64,000 nucleotides of DNA from Schizochytrium sp. CCTCC M209059 (taxonomy: Eukaryota; Sar; Bigyra; Thraustochytrida; Thraustochytriidae), in assembly GCA_000818945.1 (NCBI GenBank), contig KN805380.1, positions 17,759 to 81,758 on the forward strand. The letters run 5' to 3'. Shown in pieces: positions 10,933 to 19,797 of this stretch. The notes beneath the pieces are model-generated. The model saw only the letters and a program-made list of their open reading frames with translations. It ran no database searches and had not been told where the DNA came from. The position numbers and the translations under genes are program-made. Numbering within the stretch: the first letter of the stretch is position 1; the number at the start of each line of letters is the position of its first letter.

Positions 10933-11357
10933 GGCTAGCCTCAGCCACACACACGCACACATAGAGTCAGGCAGACAGACGCAAGCAAGGCAGACGGAGA
11001 CAGAAAGCGGGCGGGCGCGGGCGGAGGCCGGCAGAGCAGAGGCAGAAGGCGCGCGCCCGGCACGGCGCCAGCGCGAGCAGCGGCAGGCCAGGCCAGGGCA
11101 GGCCAGGCAGGGCGGGCGCGGGCGGGGCAGGGCGCGCGCAAGAGACGCGCAAGACAAGACGAGCAGCGGGCGAGCCGCGGCCGGGGGCCAGGTAGGTAGG
11201 TAGGTAGGCAGGCAGGCAGCGCGGGCAGCGCGGGCTCGCTCGCGCCAGCGCGCCGGGTGCAGCGAGGCCGCCCGCCCGCCCGCTCGCTCGCTCTCGACCC
11301 GACGTGGACGGAGAGCAGACTCGCAACGCCGACGGCGCGACCGGGTGCCGGGACGCC

Positions 11358-14165
11358 ATGCTCTTCGACGGGATCCCCGAGGCCAGGCGCCAGCGCTTCG
11401 ACTCGTACGCGCTAGAGCAGCCCTTTGGCAACACCACGCCGCCCGCCGCGCCCAGTACGCCCACGCTCCTGTCCAGGAGCCGCAGCGCACGTAGCACGCG
11501 TAGCGGCGAGGGCGACGACGAGGACGACGCCAGCAGCACGGGGAACTCGTACCCCGTGCGCAGCACCAGCAGCTGCAGCTCCCATAGCGGCCGAGCCGCA
11601 CATCACGCAGGGGACAGCTCCAGCACCAGCGACAACGCCAAGGTCGCCTACCGCAGCAACCAGCATGACGCCGACCTCCGCAACAAGCTCGCCGCCGCGT
11701 GGACGCAGAAACAGGGCCTCGATCTCGTCGTCTTTGTTAAATGTCTCGCAACTCGCGATGAAATCATGCGCGAGTTCAAGGGCAAGCCCATCGCATGCTT
11801 TGCGGATGGACTCGCAAATATGCGCATGCACAGTCTCATTGTCACGGCTGTATCGCCGCTCTTGCGCCACGCTCTGCGCGGTCTGCGCAGCATCAAACGC
11901 GTCGCCGCTAGCTCGGCGAGCGCAAATTCCTCCTCCTCCTCCTCTGCTGCCGCCGCCACCGCCGCTGCATCATCCGCCTTTCCCGACGGCGCCGCCGTCG
12001 TAAAGGCCTCGGTTATGCAGCAGTCCGGGCTCTCGCGCGCCTTCGAAGGCGTCTCTTGCTTTTCTCTCGACAGCGCACACGTCGAGGGCGCTGCCTTTTT
12101 CCGCGCCATCGCCTTCATCTACACGGGTTCCCTCTCGCTCTCGGACTCGACCGTCTCGGAAACCTTGCGGGCCTGCCACTTTCTCGGCCTTCAGGGCGGC
12201 GTCGATCTCTGCGTCGAGTACCTCCTGCAAAAGCTTCAGCCCAGCAACGCCCTGCGCATCTGCGCGCTTGGAAATCTCTTTGACTGCGGTCGTCTCGAGG
12301 AGCTCGCTGACGACTACTTGAGCGATCACTTCATGGAGGTTACCAAACAGTCCGAATGGGTCGAACTTGCCTCGGATGCCGTTGAGCGCCTCTTGCGCCG
12401 CGACAACCTCAAGTGTAACAGCGAGGCTTCCGTCGTCCGGGCACTCGTGCGCTGGGCATCGCACAAGCCCGTCGAGACCGTGAGACCCGTCTCCGCGGAC
12501 GAAGGCAAGCCCGATGACCTTTCCGTATCCTCTTCAGCGTCAACAGCCGCGGCCAAGTCGCGCAAGCGCGGCGCCCAAAACGCCGACCACCCCGCCAAAC
12601 GCGCAAAGGCCCACCACGATAAAAAGGACGGCGACGACGTTGACAACGAAACCGAAAACGCACAAAAGGACGACGACCCAGACATCGAGGACACCGACCG
12701 TATCAAAGACGAGAACGAAGATGAGGAGGAGGACGATGATGACGATGACGATGACGACGATGAGGAGGAAGAGGAAGAGGAAGAGGACGAAGACCGCTGC
12801 AAAGCCTTTGCCAAGATTTTGGAGAACGGAACCATTCGCTTCGCACACCTCAGCGACGAGGAAATCGAAATGCTCTTTCAAGAGCTTCAGGACACCCCGG
12901 ACCTTCTCGAGGTCTGGGAGCGTACCATTGGCTGGGAAAAGGTCAAGCGCGAGCGTCGCGCTGAACGCATCAAACGCGTCCAGGTCGCCGACGATGATGA
13001 CGATGACAACACCACGAACAACGGCAACGATGACGCGACCAATCGAACGGATTCGTCGGGTGAACAAAAAGAACAAGGCAAGGAGAACAACACCACGGCC
13101 GCAGCCAACGATGACGATGACGATGACGACGATGACGGTGACACGGCAGGTGAGGAACGCGACGACGATGACGACGACGACGACGACCACTCAATACCCA
13201 AACTGCGACGCTACGCGATGGCGCGCGGAAGCCAAGTCAAGGACGACAAGTGCGATTTCATGCTCGAGGGTCATGGCGGCTACGTGTATGCGGTGACAGA
13301 GTCACCCGCTGGTAACCTCGTGTCAGGCTCACGCGACCATACCATCCGCGTTTGGCCACAGCCCGCGGCCGAACACAAGATTGGCACGGAACGGGTTCTG
13401 GAAGGACATCAAGAGCGTGTCTTTGGTCTCCTTTCTCTCAGCAACGGCAAGGTCGCTTCGTGCTCGTTCGACCAAACGATTCGCATCTGGGACCCAGAAA
13501 CATGGACTTGTGCAAAGGTCATCGAGGGACATACTGGCTGGGTCGTGGCCATCGCCGAGGTGGCCGGCCGTCTCGTTTCCGGATCTGCAGACAACACCAT
13601 CAAGGTTTGGAATTTGGACACGTATGCGTGCGAGCGCACCCTCACGGGCCACACAGACCATGTCTACGGCGTCTGCCGCGTCGCAGTCTCACGCGGCAAT
13701 CGCACGCACGATCTCTTGGCGACGGGGTCGCAAGATGCTACCGTCAAGATTTGGAACCCGCGACGCGACTGGAAGCTTGTCAAAACGCTGCACGGCCATC
13801 GCAGCTCGATCCGCTCCATCAAGCAAATTGGCAAGTATTTGGCCACCGCCTCGGCCGACCGCACGATTCGCCTCTGGCATTTGCGCGAGCAAGTCTTTGG
13901 CAAGCCTGCCGGCAAACTGATTGGGCATTCGGACGTTGTAGAGTCTTTGGTTAGTCTGCCGGGTCCGGGACCATCGGCGCGCCCGCTCTTGGCCTCGGCC
14001 TCGCGCGACAACTGCATCAAGATCTGGGACACCTCCACTAAACTCTGCGTCAAGACGCTTGTTGGCCACCGTAGCTGGGTCAAGTCGCTTCATGTTCTTA
14101 CCTCGGGCAAGCTCGCTTCCGCTTCGGCTGACAAGACCGTTCGCGTCTGGGATCTTGGCGAGTAG
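11358..14165 (+). CDS. BTB-BACK protein with seven C-terminal WD40 repeats
   Basis: 935 residues from the first ATG; the frame opens upstream only with GTG at 11304. Residues about 105-275 form a BTB/POZ-like domain: a DLVVFVKC strand, the MHSLIVTAVSPLLRHALRG helix, a Ser/Ala-rich insert, then FFRAIAFIYTGSL. A BACK region follows at about 295-380 (ALRICALGNLFDCGRLEELA, then ASVVRALVRWA). An acidic, partly pure Asp/Glu linker spans about 415-620. Seven WD40 repeats close the protein from about 635, each with a GH and a WD/WN/WH end, such as EGHTGWVVAI...DNTIKVWNL. In known families BTB-BACK proteins act as Cullin-3 adaptors with Kelch propellers. Here a WD40 propeller takes that place, so a CUL3 substrate adaptor is the likely role (inference). 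Acidic runs suggest nuclear or chaperone-like contacts. Confidence 0.88.
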   Translation: MLFDGIPEARRQRFDSYALEQPFGNTTPPAAPSTPTLLSRSRSARSTRSGEGDDEDDASSTGNSYPVRSTSSCSSHSGRAAHHAGDSSSTSDNAKVAYRSNQHDADLRNKLAAAWTQKQGLDLVVFVKCLATRDEIMREFKGKPIACFADGLANMRMHSLIVTAVSPLLRHALRGLRSIKRVAASSASANSSSSSSAAAATAAASSAFPDGAAVVKASVMQQSGLSRAFEGVSCFSLDSAHVEGAAFFRAIAFIYTGSLSLSDSTVSETLRACHFLGLQGGVDLCVEYLLQKLQPSNALRICALGNLFDCGRLEELADDYLSDHFMEVTKQSEWVELASDAVERLLRRDNLKCNSEASVVRALVRWASHKPVETVRPVSADEGKPDDLSVSSSASTAAAKSRKRGAQNADHPAKRAKAHHDKKDGDDVDNETENAQKDDDPDIEDTDRIKDENEDEEEDDDDDDDDDDEEEEEEEEDEDRCKAFAKILENGTIRFAHLSDEEIEMLFQELQDTPDLLEVWERTIGWEKVKRERRAERIKRVQVADDDDDDNTTNNGNDDATNRTDSSGEQKEQGKENNTTAAANDDDDDDDDDGDTAGEERDDDDDDDDDHSIPKLRRYAMARGSQVKDDKCDFMLEGHGGYVYAVTESPAGNLVSGSRDHTIRVWPQPAAEHKIGTERVLEGHQERVFGLLSLSNGKVASCSFDQTIRIWDPETWTCAKVIEGHTGWVVAIAEVAGRLVSGSADNTIKVWNLDTYACERTLTGHTDHVYGVCRVAVSRGNRTHDLLATGSQDATVKIWNPRRDWKLVKTLHGHRSSIRSIKQIGKYLATASADRTIRLWHLREQVFGKPAGKLIGHSDVVESLVSLPGPGPSARPLLASASRDNCIKIWDTSTKLCVKTLVGHRSWVKSLHVLTSGKLASASADKTVRVWDLGE
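12719..12792 (+). repeat. Coding GAC/GAG repeat (acidic tract)
   Basis: In-frame GAT/GAC and GAG/GAA codons encode an uninterrupted Asp/Glu run inside the linker of the BTB-WD40 protein. Further acidic runs lie at about 13106-13190. Confidence 0.85.
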
Positions 14166-14831
14166 ACCTTGGGATTTTACTTTTTTGTTTGGTGCCTTGG
14201 TGTGGATGGTCATCATGAACCTTTTTTCTTCGACGTGATGGGATCGACGACGCACGTACGCATGCATGGGAGCACGCACCGCGGGAACTCGAGCAAATTT
14301 ATTTAACGATTCAAATAAGTATTGGAATTATTTTTACTGCTTGCTTGTTTGTCTCCTTTTTAAAATGAAAGGGCGACCAGCCAGCCACTTAGCTAGCTAG
14401 TTAGCCAGCCAGACAATCAACCAACTTATTAGCAGAGAAGAAGAAGAACAACAACAACAACAAGAAGATCACTTGGGATCCTCTCCGTAAACGCAACGCT
14501 ATCCCACCCCTGGCTCCTTTCCTTTCTCTGCCAACGAATCCACATTGTTACATAAACGATAAAAAGTACTACTTAGCAATATTAAGAACTTGCTCCCCAA
14601 ACCTGCTACCCATCGCATCGCGATACATCGCAGCAAAGTCTCCCTCTCCCCTCCTCTTCCCACCAAAAAAAAATTGAGAAAAATCGGAAGAAGAAAAAGA
14701 GAAAGTCGCCGTAGTGTAGTTGACCTTGTGGAGATGTCCGTGGGTAATTCGTGCACGGTTTGCGGGTGTTACTTGCACGCACCTCTCACACAACAATTGA
14801 TTTCTCATGTTCTCTTTCTTTCTTTGAAGCT
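14166..14831. other. Convergent intergenic region
   Basis: AT-rich 3' flanks of the BTB-WD40 and triosephosphate isomerase genes. It contains short AAC-type and AGCTAGCT-type iterations near 14390-14462. No gene is recognised. Confidence 0.5.
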
Positions 14832-15590
14832 TTAGTTGCCCGGAGCCTGGCAGATCTGGACGAATTCGGGCTTGAGCGAGGCGCCGCCCACGAGAAAGCC
14901 GTCAATATCCTCCTTCTTGATGAGCTCGTCGCAGTTCTTCTCCGTGACGGAGCCACCGTAGAGGATGCGAGTCTCGGCCGCGACCTTTTCGGAAATGTTG
15001 GTCTTGAGCCAATCGCGCAGTTCGCCGTGGACCTCCTGAGCCTGCTCGGGCGAGGCGGTCTTGCCGGTGCCAATGGCCCACACGGGCTCGTAGGCGAGAA
15101 CCATGTCGCTCCACATCTCCTCCTCCTTGAGCGCGTCCAGGTAGCCCTGCATCTGCTCCGTGATGACCGACATGGTCTTGCCGCTCTCGCGGTGCTCGAG
15201 CTTCTCACCGATGCAGCCAATGACCATGAGGCCCTTGGACGTGGCGTACGCGGCCTTCTCGCCGATCTCGGCGCTGGTCTCGCCCTTTTCGCGGCGCTCG
15301 GAATGGCCCACAATAGAGAACTCGAGGCCCAGGTCCACGAGCATGTCGGCACTGGTCTCGCCGGTAAAGGCGCCCGAGCCCTTGGTCCAGCAGTCCTGCG
15401 CGCCCACCATGACCTCGGAGCGCAGCTTTTGCCGCATCAGGTCCAGGTGCACCGCCGACGGCGCCACGCCCACCTGCACGTTGCTGCTCAGGGACGCGCC
15501 GTTCAGGGTCTTGGCGATGCCCTCGAGCATGGAGCGGGACCCGTTCAACTTGAAGTTGCCGCACACGAGCGGAATCCGACGTGCCGCCAT
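14832..15590 (-). CDS. TPI1: Triosephosphate isomerase
   Basis: 252 residues, the normal size, interconverting dihydroxyacetone phosphate and glyceraldehyde 3-phosphate in glycolysis. The start is the ATG of MAARRIPLVCGNFKLNG; the open frame runs further upstream only through the CTG-repeat leader. The catalytic set is complete. The substrate-binding Lys is in GNFKLNG (residue 14), the electrophilic His in IVGHSERR (about 94), and the base Glu in AYEPVWAIGTGK (about 166). The phosphate gripper ILYGGSV and C-terminal GFLVGGASL are also present. FKLNG replaces the more usual WKMNG. No transit peptide is visible, so the cytosol is likely. It is transcribed away from glyoxalase I at 16573, sharing one 982-bp upstream region. 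Confidence 0.97.
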   Translation of the reverse strand: MAARRIPLVCGNFKLNGSRSMLEGIAKTLNGASLSSNVQVGVAPSAVHLDLMRQKLRSEVMVGAQDCWTKGSGAFTGETSADMLVDLGLEFSIVGHSERREKGETSAEIGEKAAYATSKGLMVIGCIGEKLEHRESGKTMSVITEQMQGYLDALKEEEMWSDMVLAYEPVWAIGTGKTASPEQAQEVHGELRDWLKTNISEKVAAETRILYGGSVTEKNCDELIKKEDIDGFLVGGASLKPEFVQICQAPGN

Positions 15591-15610
15591 CTTGCCTTGC
15601 CTTGCGTCTC

Positions 15611-15611
<1 letters not shown>

Positions 15612-15649
<38 letters not shown>
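15612..15649. repeat. (CTG)n repeat in the TPI leader
   Basis: About twelve CTG units, read as CAG on the TPI strand, sit 20-60 bp before the TPI start codon. They lie in the probable 5' untranslated leader. If translation began upstream they would encode poly-Gln. Confidence 0.85.
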
Positions 15650-15652
<3 letters not shown>

Positions 15653-15859
15653 CCCTTGTCTTGTCTCTCCTCTCCTTGGCGGTGATCTCGGTTTGCCGCT
15701 CGCTCCCCCCCCCTTCGATCGACCCATCCTGGTCCCCCTCGCTCTTCATCCCAGCCGGCCGGCCTCGACAAATCCTCGCCTCTCTCTCGGGGCCCCCTCG
15801 GATCTTTCTCGCGCCGCCCGCGCCTCGGGCCCGCGCCTTCCCCGCCGCGCCGCCGCCCC

Positions 15860-15870
15860 NNNNNNNNNNN
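15860..15870. other. Assembly gap (about 11 N)
   Basis: A run of N within a C-rich to AGGCG-rich junction. The true length is unknown; the flanking GC-rich simple sequence probably broke sequencing. Confidence 0.99.
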
Positions 15871-16572
15871 AGGCGAGGCGGGGCGGGGCGAAGCGAGGCG
15901 AAGCGAGGCGAAGCGAGGCGAGGCAGGAGAGAAAAGAAAGAGAGAGAAGGCGCGAGAGAGAGGGAGAGAGAGGCCGCGCTCTTGTGCCGCGGCGCCCGAT
16001 TTGTGATAAGGCGCCTGGCGCGTCAGCCACAGTGCAGGCAGGGGAGGAAGGGGAAGGAGGGAGGGAAGGAAGGAAGGGGGGCGGCAGAGGCGCGCCGCGT
16101 ACGCCGCGGCGGTGTGCGCGTTCTCGGGGACGCCCAGCGCGCCCAGCTCGCGCGCCGTGGCCGGCGGGAAAGAATGCGGCGGACGGGGGGAAACCCTGCG
16201 GTGCAGGTGCCGGCCTCGCTCTGGCGATCTCTGTCGCCCTCGATCTCGGCCTTGCTCGCGACTGGGCCCGGGCTCGCCGTCGAGAGCGAGACGGAGGTCC
16301 GCGCTTCCGCCCGCCGCGGCCGGCCGGTTCGAAGCTGGGGTCGAGCGGGGCCACGAGGCATTGGATCGATCCCAGGCGACCTGAGGCGGAGCGCGTCCAT
16401 AGTCTCGCCTCGCTTCAGCAAACCTCAAACGCACCGAGGGAAGCAAAGCAAAAGGCAAAGCAAGTCAGCGAGCAGTCAGCAAGCGAGCAAGCAAGCAAGC
16501 AGCCGAGCGAGCAAGACAGCCAGCAGGCGCCAGTCAGCCGCTCGAGAGAGCAAGACACGAGCAGCAGGCACC

Positions 16573-17691
16573 ATGCCCATCGAAGCAGACAACCTGAGCG
16601 AGACGCCGAGCCCCTTTGACGCAGAGAGCGTCAAGACGCTCCAGGGTCTTAACCCGGGATGGCAGCACTCGATGCTCCGCGTGCGCGACCCCAAGGCCTC
16701 CGTCGAGTTCTACAAGGAGCACTTTGGATGCACCCTCGTCAACGAGATGCACTTTGAAGAGGCCAAATTCTCCCTCTACTTTCTGGCCACCCTGCCCAAG
16801 GACCTCCAGGACAAGGCGCCCACGCCCGGAACCCCAGAAGCACACAAGTTCCTCTGGGATTCCTGCAAGGGACTCGCCTTTATCGAGCTCACGCACAACC
16901 ACGGCACCGAGGACAAGCCCGAGAGTGAACTCGAGCAGCGCGACCACGCCGATCGCCCCCAGCTCTACCACAATGGCAACACCGACCCCGTGGGCTTCGG
17001 ACACATTGCCTTCAATGTCAAGGACGTGTACGCCACCTCCGAGGAACTCGAAAAGAACGGCGTGCCCTTCAAGAAGCGCCCCGACGAGGGTCGCATGAAG
17101 GGCATCGCCTTTGCCCTTGATCCGGACGGCTACTGGATCGAGCTCGTGCCCAGCAACCGCAAGGGCCCCGAGGCCGACCGCCACAACTTTAGCCAGACCA
17201 TGATGCGCATCAAGGACCCCGTCAAGTCCATTGCCTTTTACCGCGACCTCTTTGGCATGGAGGTCGTCCGCGAGAGCCACTATCCCAAGGAAAAGGGCGA
17301 TTTTTCCCTCTTTTTCCTCGCCACGCCTACAAAGGCGCTCCAGGACCTCAAGGACCAAAAGGTCGAGGCCATCACCAAGGAACTCTGGGACCCTTGCCTC
17401 GAGCTCACCTGGAACCACGGCACCGAGGACGAGGAAGGTCCCTCGTACCACAATGGTAACGACACCGAGTACAAGGGCAAGACTGTGCCCCAGGGCTTTG
17501 GCCATGTTGGCTTCCTCGTTGATAACCTCGAGACGTTCTGCCAAGAGCTCGAAAAGGCCGGATGTGAGTTCAAAAAGAAGCCTCAGGATGGCTCTATGCG
17601 TAATATTGCCTTTGTCAAGGATCCCACCGGGTACTGGGTCGAGGTCATCCAGCGCGATCTGCCCACCACCACCTTCCAAAGCAAGCACTAA
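16573..17691 (+). CDS. GLO1: Two-domain glyoxalase I (lactoylglutathione lyase), cytosolic form
   Basis: 372 residues from the ATG after GGCACC; the frame upstream is open but is simple repeat. The enzyme isomerises the methylglyoxal-glutathione hemithioacetal to S-lactoylglutathione. Two vicinal-oxygen-chelate domains are fused. The first (about 20-190) offers H in WQHSMLRVRD, E in FIELTHNHGTE, H in GFGHIAFNVKD and E in YWIELVP. The second (about 200-365) offers Q in FSQTMMRIKD, E in LELTWNHGTE, H in GFGHVGFLVD and E in YWVEVIQ. So domain one has the His-Glu-His-Glu set known from bacterial Ni enzymes, and domain two the Gln-Glu-His-Glu set of human Zn GLO1. The fused layout resembles yeast Glo1. 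A closely related copy follows at 18217. No targeting leader is seen. Confidence 0.95.
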   Translation: MPIEADNLSETPSPFDAESVKTLQGLNPGWQHSMLRVRDPKASVEFYKEHFGCTLVNEMHFEEAKFSLYFLATLPKDLQDKAPTPGTPEAHKFLWDSCKGLAFIELTHNHGTEDKPESELEQRDHADRPQLYHNGNTDPVGFGHIAFNVKDVYATSEELEKNGVPFKKRPDEGRMKGIAFALDPDGYWIELVPSNRKGPEADRHNFSQTMMRIKDPVKSIAFYRDLFGMEVVRESHYPKEKGDFSLFFLATPTKALQDLKDQKVEAITKELWDPCLELTWNHGTEDEEGPSYHNGNDTEYKGKTVPQGFGHVGFLVDNLETFCQELEKAGCEFKKKPQDGSMRNIAFVKDPTGYWVEVIQRDLPTTTFQSKH

Positions 17692-18216
17692 TTTATCATC
17701 ATCGTTATCCATTAACATTTTCTTTTTCTTTGCTTTCCCTTTGGAAGAAGCATCACCCATCAACGCCACCAGCTCCGGGATGTTTTGCTGTTTCTCTCGG
17801 TTTCTCCCGCCATTAATTTTTTTTTTCTCGTCACATCCTCAGCCTGGTGATTCTCTCCCTTGGTTGGTCGGCCTATTTTTCATTTATTCACTCATTTATT
17901 TCACGATTCATTCATTCATTTCACGATTCATTCATTTCACGATTCATTCAGCTGGCAGAGAACGCTCTGGCCCCGTACGCTGTGCCATTGCACGTCGACT
18001 GACTCTCTGACTTACGGACCGTCTGGGATGCCGCACTGTCAGAAGCTCTTGTTCGTGATGCACTGACGCGCTTGCCAAGTAGACCTAGGCCTAGGTGGCC
18101 TAGGCCAAACAAAGATAAGCACGGAGGTTAGTGTTCACAAATCCGAACGAATCGGAAAATCGGATTGACCAGACCAGCCAGCCAGCTCGTAGCACAGCAG
18201 GCAACGCCGATAATCG
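17692..18216. other. Intergenic region between the glyoxalase paralogs
   Basis: Contains T-rich 3' flank, an ATTCATTTCACG-type iteration at about 17880-17950 and a cluster of overlapping CCTAGG palindromes at 18083-18107. No gene is seen. It must hold the promoter of the second glyoxalase. Confidence 0.5.
18083..18107. repeat. CCTAGG palindrome cluster
   Basis: Reads ACCTAGGCCTAGGTGGCC and TAGGCC: nested palindromes, including an 8-base AGGCCT core, 110 bp before the second glyoxalase start. It could be a factor-binding site or a small hairpin; no function is shown. Confidence 0.5.
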
Positions 18217-19425
18217 ATGATGCTTGCCACACGTCTGCCCCGCGCGGCGAGCGCGCTTGGTGTCGCTGGACGTAGCGCCGTCGCAACCCGCGACGCCTTG
18301 ACACGCACTGCGCTGCGAAACATGACCACCTCGCCGGAAAAGGACATGCACGAGCTGCCGAGCCCCTTTGACGCCGAAAGCGTCAAGACGCTTCAAGATC
18401 TTAACCCGACCTGGCAGCACGCTATGCTCCGTGTGCGTGATCCCAAGGTCTCGGTCGACTTTTACAAAAAGCACTTTGGCTGCGAGCTCATCCAAGAGTA
18501 CCACTTTAGCGACGCAAAATTTTCGCTCTACTTTCTCGCAACCTTGCCCGAGTCCGAAAAGGCAAATCTCCCCCCGGTTGGCTCCGCCGAGGCCCACAAG
18601 TACCTCTGGGACTCGCGCAAGGGTCTCTCGTACATTGAACTCACGCACAACCACGGCACTGAAGATATTCCCGAGAGTGAGCTCGACCAGCGCGACCACG
18701 TCGGCCGGCCCCAGCTCCATCACTCCGGCAACACCGACCCTGTGGGCTTTGGGCACATTGCTTTTAATGTCAAGGACGTCTACGCCGCCTCCGAAAAACT
18801 CGAAAGCAACGGTGTGCCCTTCAAGAAACGCCCTGACGAGGGTCGCATGAAGGGCATTGCTTTCGCCCTCGACCCAGACGGATATTGGATCGAGCTCGTC
18901 CCCAGTCATCGCAAGGGGCAAGATGCCGACGCTTTTAACTTTAGTCAGACCATGATGCGAGTCAAGGACCCGGAAAAGTCCATTGCGTTTTACCGCGACC
19001 TCTTTGGCATGCAGCTTGTGCGCCAGAGCGCCCACAGCGACTTTTCGCTCTTCTTTCTCGCTACGCCCACCAAAGTACTCGACGATCTCAAAGCCCAAAA
19101 TGTAGAAGCCATCACCAAGGAGCTCTGGGACCCTTGCCTTGAACTTACCTGGAACCACGGTACCGAGGATGACGATGGGCCCGTCTACCACAACGGCAAC
19201 GACACCACCTTTGACGGCAAGCCCGCGCCCCAGGGTTTTGGACATCTCGCCTTTCTCGTCGACGATCTTGACTCCTTTTGCGACGTTCTCGAGCGCGTCG
19301 GTGTCGAGTTTGTGAAAAAGCCTAGCGATGGGAAGATCCCCACCATTGCCTTTGTCAAGGATCCGACCGGGTACCAAGTCGAGGTCATCCAGCGCGACAT
19401 GCCACACAAGGCTCTTGTCAACTAA
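18217..19425 (+). CDS. Two-domain glyoxalase I paralog with mitochondrial-type leader
   Basis: 402 residues. The body is a clear duplicate of the preceding glyoxalase I: same fused domains, same ligand sets (H in WQHAMLRVRD, Q in FSQTMMRVKD) and identical flanks such as SPFDAESVKTLQ. The extra N-terminal 35 residues begin MMLATRLPRAASALGVAG. They are rich in Arg, Ala, Ser and Thr with no acidic residue before the D at about 27, which is the profile of a mitochondrial presequence. An internal Met at MTTSPEKD would give a cytosolic form similar to the first copy. Domain two is shorter by a few residues than in the first copy (QSAHSDFSLF against ESHYPKEKGDFSLF). Enzyme role is firm; location is inferred from composition. 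Confidence 0.93.
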   Translation: MMLATRLPRAASALGVAGRSAVATRDALTRTALRNMTTSPEKDMHELPSPFDAESVKTLQDLNPTWQHAMLRVRDPKVSVDFYKKHFGCELIQEYHFSDAKFSLYFLATLPESEKANLPPVGSAEAHKYLWDSRKGLSYIELTHNHGTEDIPESELDQRDHVGRPQLHHSGNTDPVGFGHIAFNVKDVYAASEKLESNGVPFKKRPDEGRMKGIAFALDPDGYWIELVPSHRKGQDADAFNFSQTMMRVKDPEKSIAFYRDLFGMQLVRQSAHSDFSLFFLATPTKVLDDLKAQNVEAITKELWDPCLELTWNHGTEDDDGPVYHNGNDTTFDGKPAPQGFGHLAFLVDDLDSFCDVLERVGVEFVKKPSDGKIPTIAFVKDPTGYQVEVIQRDMPHKALVN

Positions 19426-19797
19426 AAAGTAGTTTTTTGTTCTTTTCCCCTCTCTTCTCCAATTTCAATGCAAAACGTGACAGTGCCAATTACGTCTTCG
19501 CCGCCAACGCCGTGTACGTTTGGTGAATGACGACAGCGTCCACAGCCAGCGCCGCGCTGGCTAACGGGAAAACAATCCACCCACCAAACCAGACAGACCC
19601 GACTGGCGGTTTTTTCCCTTCGAGTTGACTTTGAATCAGCACGCTGCCGACGTAAGACCAGACAAAAGAAGAGAAATAAACACGCGTGGCGCACGCAACC
19701 TGCGCACAGCGAGCGCGGCGCAGCGCGGCGCGTTCGCGCGCGCGCGATCACGGCCGTCGTGGATGACTGCCGGTCTTGCCCGCGCGAACCGACGGGC
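19426..19797. other. Intergenic region before the Sfi1-like gene
   Basis: No gene. The frame of the next gene is open from a GTG at 19759, but the first ATG is at 19798. The last 120 bp are a GCGC-rich stretch near 19715-19750. Confidence 0.5.

Larger units (their letters stand above)
8428..11357. other. Long microsatellite-rich intergenic region
   Basis: Nearly 3 kb without a supportable gene lies between the divergent SYLF and BTB-WD40 genes. It contains many different simple repeats: (CTG)n near 9528-9559, (CACG)n at 9721-9750, AGGC-type near 9970-10010, CCTT-type near 10200-10255, (CAAT)n near 10587-10641, (GAAA)n near 10846-10932 and GGTA/GGCA-type near 11188-11217. The long open frames across it are products of these repeats. 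It presumably holds two promoters and long 5' leaders. Confidence 0.6.
15591..16572. promoter_or_regulatory. Shared divergent upstream region of TPI and glyoxalase I
   Basis: The two start codons face away from each other across 982 bp. Next to TPI lies a (CTG)n run. Around 15871-15925 there is an AGGCGAAGCG-type array beside an N gap, and near the glyoxalase start an AGCAAGCGAGCA-type array. Long open frames through this DNA on both strands are composition artefacts. Bidirectional promoter activity is inference from geometry. Confidence 0.5.

Noticed and set aside
15160..16572. Long N-terminal extension of the glyoxalase I frame
   Set aside because: It overlaps TPI antisense, crosses an N gap and consists of repeat-derived sequence; the paralog begins near the later ATG.
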